Assembly: GCA_017989775.1 (NCBI GenBank)
Contig: JAGNPF010000038.1
Coordinates: 1-9,169, forward strand
DNA length: 9,169 nt
Source: Flavobacterium sp.
Lineage (GTDB): Bacteria > Bacteroidota > Bacteroidia > Flavobacteriales > Flavobacteriaceae
Direction of reading: 5' to 3'
The translations under genes and the position numbers were made by a program. The notes beneath the pieces were generated by a model. The model was not told the DNA's origin. It searched no databases and worked only from the letters and a program-made list of their open reading frames with translations. Positions 6,183 to 9,169 of the stretch are shown piece by piece (the stretch's first letter is position 1; each line of letters begins with the position of its first letter).

Positions 6183-6190
6183 CAAATTTA
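6183..6190 (-). promoter_or_regulatory. TAnnTTTG element next to the start at 6178
   Basis: TAAATTTG on the - strand is a full match to the Bacteroidota -7 element, but it ends only 4 bases before the ATG, so a transcript from it would be leaderless or nearly so. No -33 element is present at 19 bases. A second candidate, TAACTTTC at 6230-6237 (7 of 8), would give a leader of about 50 bases; it also lacks a -33 element. Confidence 0.35.
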
Positions 6191-6480
6191 AAGTTTACCG
6201 GCAACTTCGCCCTGTTTTTTTTAATAAATGAAAGTTAAAATTTGAAAGTTGGTTCTACTGGCTTTTGAGTTAAAGAGAAAAAGGTAAACTATTAAGGGAA
6301 TGAAGAAAATTAAGATTTAGAGCGTTTTTAGTTGCCTATTTTTAATGGTTTGTTTGAAAATAAATATCACTATTCTATCGAAAATAAAGCAACTTAATGA
6401 ACCTTAATTTTCTAAATAGATTGGAAAAAGAATAGGTTCACGAATTTTCAGTGGAACTGAAATTTGGATTCTTTTTAAAT
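6191..6480. other. AT-rich non-coding region with nested inverted repeats
   Basis: No convincing gene is seen here. The part 6304-6413 contains three nested complementary pairs: AGAAAATTAAG (6304-6314) with CTTAATTTTCT (6403-6413), AGTTGC (6330-6335) with GCAACT (6389-6394), and TATTTT (6337-6342) with AAAATA (6381-6386). The last two stack with only a small internal loop. A short hairpin, TTTCAGT-GGA-ACTGAAA, lies at 6446-6462. The region could hold a structured leader or a small RNA, but AT richness makes chance pairing fairly likely. Confidence 0.4.
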
Positions 6481-6515
6481 AAAAAAACCTCAATCCAGAT
6501 TCTGGATTGAGGTTT
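6481..6515 (-). terminator. Terminator of the DUF349 gene
   Basis: Arms 6485-6498 and 6502-6515 pair perfectly over 14 base pairs around a 3-base loop. On the - strand the stem ends in and is followed by seven T (6481-6487). It lies 23 bases after the stop codon. On the + strand no T-run follows, so it is directional. Confidence 0.93.
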
Positions 6516-6538
6516 GATATATTTGAAGATTTTAATTT

Positions 6539-8533
6539 TTAGGCTTGACCCAAGTTTCTGATTTGTTTCAACTTGTCTTTCAAAATTTCCATTTCTTCTC
6601 GGTGTTTTTCGATGTTTTTGCGCACTTCCAACACGATTGAATTTTCCTTTTTGGCATTTCTGGTATTGGTAAAAAACTGGATGTTGTTTTCCAATTGGAA
6701 AATTTCGTTCTTGATTTCGTCTATTTTTCGCATCAAGAAAATCTTTTCATTTTCCAGTTTTCTGGAATCGTTGTTTTCAGACAAACTATCGATTCTATTG
6801 GCAAAACGCATCATTTCGCTGTCTTTTTTGCTCAAACTCAATTTTTCGAACAAGGCATCCAGCACTTTGTTGAATTTTCCTTCGATGTGTCTTCTCGGGA
6901 AAGGCACTTTTCCGAAGCTTTTCCAGGTTTCGATATGTGCTTTTATGGCGTCTAAATCGGGTTTGTGTTCGCCAGTCAACTGAAATTCCCTGAGGGTTTC
7001 CAAATAGGCTTTCTTTTTGTTGAAAGCTTCAATTTCTTCGCTGTTTTCCTCGTTTTTCTGTTCTTTTAATTTGTCGAAATAATGGTTGCAGGCTTCTTTG
7101 AACTCCGTCCATATTTTGTCCGAGTATTTTCTTGGCACATGACCTATTTGTTTCCACTCTTCCTGAATTTGCTTCATAATGGGAGTTGTGGTGGCAAAAT
7201 CGGTGCTTTCTTGCAATTCTTTGGCTTTGGCAACAAGAGCCGTTTTTCTGCTCAGGTTGTTGTTTTGGTCTTTCTTGATGTCTTTATAGAACGAATTCTT
7301 GAACGAATTGAAGTTTCTGACCGCGGTTTTAAACGCTGCCCAAGTGGCTTCGTTTACATCGGAAGGAACTTTTCCAGCCGAGAAAAAAGCGGTTCTCAAA
7401 GCTTCCACTTTTTCTATTTGTTGCAACCATTGCGAGTGGGCGTTTACTTTTTCGGTCGCCAAGACTTCAATTTTGGCAATGATTTCTTTTTTCTTCTCCA
7501 GGTTTTCCAGTTCGGTGCCTCGCATGTTTTCAAACAACAGTTCGCGTTTGTCGTGCATTTGCTTGGTCAAGTCGCTGAATTTGTTCCAGATTTCGTCACG
7601 AAATTCCCTTGAAACGGGACCAATGTCTTCTTTCCAGATTTTGTGCAAATCCTGTAATTCGCGGAAAGCCTTGTTCACGTCGGCTTCGTTGATTAGTTCT
7701 TCGACACGGGCGACAATTTTTTGTTTTTGCTCCAAATTGTGTTTGAAATCTAGGTCTCGCGCTTCCCTGTCAAGGTGTAGATAATCGTAGAAATTTTCAA
7801 CGTGAAAATGGTAGTTGTTCCAAACGTGGTTGTATTTGTCTTTTGGAATCGGACCGGCATTTTTCCATCGTTCCCTTAAATCATTGAAATGCTTCAAGGT
7901 GTCCTTGATGTTTTCCTGCGGATTGATCAGCTCTTTCAATTCTTCCACGATTGCCAATCGGTTTTCCAAATTGGTTTTCAAGTTGGTTTGCAAACTTTTG
8001 AAATGCGTGTTTTTATTGTCCTTGTACAAGGTATAAAATTGGTCGAATTGTGTTTTTAATGGAGAATGGTATTGAAATTCTTCAGTGGTATCGGGGTTTT
8101 CGGCAAGAAATTCCTCTTTTTTCTCTTCCAAAAGATGGTAATATTTTGCCAAAAATGATTTCTTGATTTCTTCGACATGATCTTTTATCGACATCACTTT
8201 TTCGTTGGTGACCAGTTTTTTCAATTCGTCCACCAATGATTCCAAAGGTAAAGCTTCGTAATTCAACATCGGGATGTCGTGACGTTCTTTCAGTGTTTCG
8301 TCTTCGCTTTCCTCGGCATTGGTATCGGCAATGGCGTCGATAATGGTGTCGTTAATTGACGGTTCTCCGTCGGCAATGGTTGCAGGAACTTCCTCAACTT
8401 GTTCGGTAATTTCTTCATTGCTTGTTTCAACAGTGTCCAATTCTTCCAAAACTTCTGTTTGGATGGTTTCCGGCAAATTGGTTGCTGCACTTCCATCTGC
8501 CTCAAGCAGGTTATCATTCTTTTCTTCTAACAT
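6539..8533 (-). CDS. DUF349 repeat protein
   Basis: This 664-residue cytoplasmic protein is built from DUF349 repeats, helical units with a conserved Trp followed by Gly-x-Val/Ile-Pro. The repeat cores are W223 (RWKNAGPIP), W300 (IWKEDIGPVS, one extra residue), F383 (FFSAGKVP, Trp replaced by Phe), W460 (EWKQIGHVP) and W537 (TWKSFGKVP); spacing is 77, 83, 77 and 77 residues. Residues 1-85 are very acidic and of low complexity, probably disordered. Residues about 595-660 are charged and heptad-like, likely a coiled coil. There is no signal peptide or membrane segment. The molecular role of DUF349 proteins is unsettled as far as I know, so I give none. The ATG at 8533 is the first in frame and lies about 30 bases from the predicted transcription start. 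The gene stands alone, with its own promoter and terminator. Confidence 0.92.
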   Translation of the reverse strand: MLEEKNDNLLEADGSAATNLPETIQTEVLEELDTVETSNEEITEQVEEVPATIADGEPSINDTIIDAIADTNAEESEDETLKERHDIPMLNYEALPLESLVDELKKLVTNEKVMSIKDHVEEIKKSFLAKYYHLLEEKKEEFLAENPDTTEEFQYHSPLKTQFDQFYTLYKDNKNTHFKSLQTNLKTNLENRLAIVEELKELINPQENIKDTLKHFNDLRERWKNAGPIPKDKYNHVWNNYHFHVENFYDYLHLDREARDLDFKHNLEQKQKIVARVEELINEADVNKAFRELQDLHKIWKEDIGPVSREFRDEIWNKFSDLTKQMHDKRELLFENMRGTELENLEKKKEIIAKIEVLATEKVNAHSQWLQQIEKVEALRTAFFSAGKVPSDVNEATWAAFKTAVRNFNSFKNSFYKDIKKDQNNNLSRKTALVAKAKELQESTDFATTTPIMKQIQEEWKQIGHVPRKYSDKIWTEFKEACNHYFDKLKEQKNEENSEEIEAFNKKKAYLETLREFQLTGEHKPDLDAIKAHIETWKSFGKVPFPRRHIEGKFNKVLDALFEKLSLSKKDSEMMRFANRIDSLSENNDSRKLENEKIFLMRKIDEIKNEIFQLENNIQFFTNTRNAKKENSIVLEVRKNIEKHREEMEILKDKLKQIRNLGQA

Positions 8534-8568
8534 CTTTTCAATGTTTAAGGGTTATTTTTTTAGAATCC

Positions 8569-8599
8569 GAAAGATAGTGAAGGTTGCCCAAAATTCAAA
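8569..8599 (-). promoter_or_regulatory. Promoter of the DUF349 gene
   Basis: On the - strand TTTG (8596-8599) is followed after exactly 19 bases by TATCTTTC (8569-8576), 7 of 8 matches to TAnnTTTG. This is the best complete Bacteroidota-type promoter in the window. It predicts a transcript start near 8565 and a leader of about 30 bases. Confidence 0.7.
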
Positions 8600-8687
8600 G
8601 AAAATACCTTATTTATAGTCAATTTAACTACAAAAGTGTTTTTTTGGAAGCTAATTTCCTGCTATTCTGTGGCTTATTGCGAGGGGT

Positions 8688-8710
8688 AAAATAGTGTGTT
8701 TGTTACACTA
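8688..8710 (-). terminator. Weak hairpin downstream of the chromate transporter gene
   Basis: TAGTGT (8692-8697) pairs with ACACTA (8705-8710), with a G-T wobble inside. On the - strand it is followed by TTTT (8688-8691). It lies about 70 bases after the stop at 8781. The stem is short and AT-rich, so it is a weak terminator at best; the palindrome could instead be a protein-binding site. The rest of 8600-8780 holds nothing else I can support. Confidence 0.35.
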
Positions 8711-8780
8711 ATTATCGAGAATTGCTTCAAAGGGTTTGAAAGTTAATGAGCAGATTTAAAGGTGTTAAGTTTTTTTTTTG

Positions 8781-9167
8781 TCAATGTATCAATGTCAGCA
8801 AGTATCCCATGACGGAACCGCCCAAAACGACAAAGGCACTGTTGATTTTTTTGTAGCCAAACAAAAGTGAAATGCTGCAAACGGCTATTGCTATTGTCCT
8901 CCAGTCTGTTATGGTTTCCTTGCCCATTGAAAAACAGACCGAAATGATGATGGCGACCGATGCCACGTTGACGGCATCCAAAAAGGAGGAAAACAATTTG
9001 GAGTTTCGCATTTTCTTGACCAAGGGATTCAGCAAGGCTACTAACACGAAGGATGGCAGAAATATCCCGATTGTCGAAATGATGGCTCCAGACCAACCGT
9101 TGATTTGATAACCGATAAAAGTCACCGAAGAGAAAACCGGTCCGGGCGTAAATTGTCCCACGGCTAT
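8781..9167 (-). CDS. ChrA-family chromate transporter, C-terminal part, 5' end beyond window
   Basis: This is the last 129 codons of a membrane transporter of the CHR family, which exports chromate in characterised members. The key sign is the motif AVGQFTPGPVFSSVTFIGY near the visible start, the GQxTPGP signature of ChrA. Hydrophobic segments follow, covering about residues 20-47, 65-80, 90-102 and 108-124 counted from the GTG codon at 9161. The frame stays open to the window edge (Ile-Ala before Val), and the GTG is an internal valine, not a start. CHR proteins are usually either about 200 (single domain) or about 400 residues (two domains); the visible part cannot tell which. The actual substrate in this organism is unknown. 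It is followed by about 250 non-coding bases before the DUF349 gene. Confidence 0.88.
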   Translation of the reverse strand: MAVGQFTPGPVFSSVTFIGYQINGWSGAIISTIGIFLPSFVLVALLNPLVKKMRNSKLFSSFLDAVNVASVAIIISVCFSMGKETITDWRTIAIAVCSISLLFGYKKINSAFVVLGGSVMGYLLTLIH

Positions 9168-9169
9168 GG

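Noticed and set aside
8726..8740. TTCAAA-GGG-TTTGAA as a terminator
   Set aside because: The stem is only 6 bp with a 3-base loop and no T-run on either strand.

Overview
The window looks like ordinary chromosome from a member of the Bacteroidota, most probably a Flavobacterium-like member of the Flavobacteriaceae. The evidence is an AT-rich base composition, A-rich rather than Shine-Dalgarno leaders, promoters of the Bacteroidota type (TTTG, a 19-base spacer, then TAnnTTTG), a CcoP-type cytochrome subunit with a single visible haem c motif, and a multi-repeat DUF349 protein. I see no insertion sequence, prophage, CRISPR array, tRNA or rRNA.

Left part (1-3565, + strand): the tail of a cbb3-type cytochrome c oxidase locus. 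It holds the 3' part of ccoP (diheme/monoheme cytochrome subunit), then ccoG (membrane [4Fe-4S] accessory protein), ccoH (FixH-like assembly protein) and a TauE/SafE-like (UreH_2-type) membrane protein commonly found beside cbb3 assembly genes. A strong hairpin terminator or attenuator sits between ccoP and ccoG. A perfect 14-base tandem repeat fills the leader of the last gene, up to 4 bases before its start codon. The unit closes with a bidirectional terminator shared with the convergent hemN.

Middle (3718-6178, - strand): hemN, the oxygen-independent coproporphyrinogen III dehydrogenase, has its own promoter. A perfect 14-base palindrome with the core TGAT-N4-ATCA lies about 41 bases upstream of the predicted transcription start, which is the classical place for an FNR/CRP-type activator. 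Upstream of it are two small, unrecognised membrane or exported proteins, each probably with its own promoter. About 300 bases of AT-rich non-coding DNA follow, holding nested inverted repeats.

Right part (6539-9169, - strand): a 664-residue protein with about five DUF349 repeats, bounded by a very good promoter and a perfect 14-bp terminator hairpin. At the window edge is the C-terminal part of a ChrA-family chromate transporter.

Functionally, the first half fits low-oxygen respiration: a high-affinity terminal oxidase, its metal and redox assembly factors, and an oxygen-independent haem synthesis enzyme, the latter carrying a plausible FNR-type switch. I did not find a new multi-gene system. 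The points most worth a second look are the hemN operator, the tandem-repeat leader, the ccoP-ccoG attenuator and the structured intergenic region.
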